Below the pieces are notes generated by a model. The model ran no database searches. It saw only the letters and a list, made by a program, of their open reading frames with translations, and had not been told where the DNA came from. The translations under genes and the position numbers were made by a program. A stretch of DNA of 48,144 nucleotides. Origin: Anaerococcus tetradius ATCC 35098. Lineage in GTDB: Bacteria; Bacillota; Clostridia; Tissierellales; Peptoniphilaceae. Below, piece by piece: positions 47,880 through 48,144 of this stretch (positions within the stretch are counted from its first letter, which is position 1; each line of letters starts with the position of its first letter). The stretch is from contig NZ_GG666309.1 in assembly GCF_000159095.1 (NCBI RefSeq), forward strand, positions 1 to 48,144. The letters run 5' to 3'.

Positions 47880-48144
47880 TTACCTTTCTATGCTATTATC
47901 CTTTTTCTTCTTTTCATCCACTTTCATATCCCCTTTAGTTTTAAATTCCTTTAATTTCCCTATTGTTGATGCTTTTGCTTTAGTATGCTCTTTAGCTTTT
48001 AATAACTTTGTAGAGTAAACTTTTAGACTTGTGTATTCCTTATTATCCTTTCCTATACTTTTCTTTTCTTTGCCAAATAGGTGTACAAAATCTCCTTTTT
48101 TCAAATTTTTTACTTGATTGATTTTGTCATTATAGGCGTAGCAG
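47880..48144 (-). CDS. C-terminal part of a basic protein, possibly SSB-like (runs off the edge)
   Basis: The frame is open to the right edge; the TTG at 48104 need not be the start, because codons upstream continue in frame to the last base. The visible 88 or so residues include NLKKGDFVHLFGKEKKSIG and KEYTSLKVYSTKLLKA, then a Lys-rich tail. The beta-strand pattern with KGD and a Lys-rich C-terminus resembles OB-fold single-strand binding proteins of conjugative elements, but this is weak. A hypothetical mobile-element protein is the safe call. Confidence 0.45.
   Translation of the reverse strand, partial: CYAYNDKINQVKNLKKGDFVHLFGKEKKSIGKDNKEYTSLKVYSTKLLKAKEHTKAKASTIGKLKEFKTKGDMKVDEKKKKDNSIER

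Noticed and set aside
1-48144. CRISPR arrays, tRNA, rRNA or known riboswitches
   Set aside because: I saw no regularly spaced repeats, cloverleaf-like segments, rRNA sequence or conserved riboswitch cores by eye. A covariance-model scan would be needed to exclude weak RNA elements.

Overview
The window is very AT-rich (roughly 70% A+T by eye), with strong GGAGG-type ribosome binding sites, short intergenic gaps and frequent ATGA start/stop overlaps. This points to a low-GC Bacillota, most likely a clostridial anaerobe; I cannot name a species. Several features suggest horizontally moved DNA: an ICE-type sigma factor at the left end, a MobC/MOBP-relaxase pair near 37-38.6 kb, two decayed IS256-family transposases (7.2-8.5 kb and 38.8-39.2 kb), and a possible SSB-like gene running off the right end. 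No integrase is visible.

Layout. (1) 0.1-1.2 kb: sigma-like gene with terminators, and a broken TetR regulator. (2) 1.2-7.2 kb: two half-size ABC transporters (YbtP/YbtQ-like) and a MATE efflux protein, divergent from an AraC regulator. This echoes ybtPQX/ybtA of yersiniabactin loci. (3) 7.2-8.5 kb: dead IS256-type element with recognisable terminal inverted repeats. (4) 8.6-28.2 kb, all minus strand: an ECF transporter (A, T and Trep_Strep-type S), a thiazolinyl imide reductase, a second unrelated reductase, two large NRPSs, a salicyl-AMP ligase, an Sfp-type PPTase and a type II thioesterase. (5) 28.3-35.7 kb, all minus strand: salicylate synthase followed by a complete shikimate pathway (aroB, aroA, aroC, an aroE-aroK fusion, aroQ, aroF). 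(6) 35.9-36.3 kb: a DtxR-type repressor. (7) 36.4-38.6 kb: palindromes, a candidate small RNA, mobC and the relaxase. (8) 39.3-47.5 kb, all minus strand: a second, unrelated biosynthetic operon of RiPP type. It comprises a 33-residue Cys-rich precursor missed by ordinary ORF cut-offs, a radical SAM/SPASM enzyme, an RRE-M50 protease fusion, an MFS/spermidine-synthase-like fusion, an ABC-2 transporter and a two-component system.

How it works together. Region 5 converts PEP and erythrose-4-phosphate to chorismate and then salicylate. Region 4 activates salicylate and condenses it with what I read as three cysteines, giving a phenol-thiazol(id)ine siderophore. There is no PKS module, so the product should differ from yersiniabactin, and the extra cyclising module separates it from pyochelin. 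The nearest described relative I can recall is the equibactin locus of Streptococcus equi ICESe2. DtxR-like boxes overlap the -10/+1 regions of both biosynthetic promoters, so low iron should switch on siderophore assembly and aromatic precursor supply together. Regions 2 and 4 offer two candidate uptake systems.

The least familiar system is the RiPP operon. Its core (precursor, radical SAM enzyme, M50 protease, ABC pair) resembles the epipeptide (yydFGHIJ/epeXEPAB) arrangement. The precursor, however, ends in YISCLCCWRI, and the operon also carries an MFS/spermidine-synthase fusion and its own sensor kinase and regulator. I regard this and the self-sufficient shikimate-siderophore island as the two things most worth testing.
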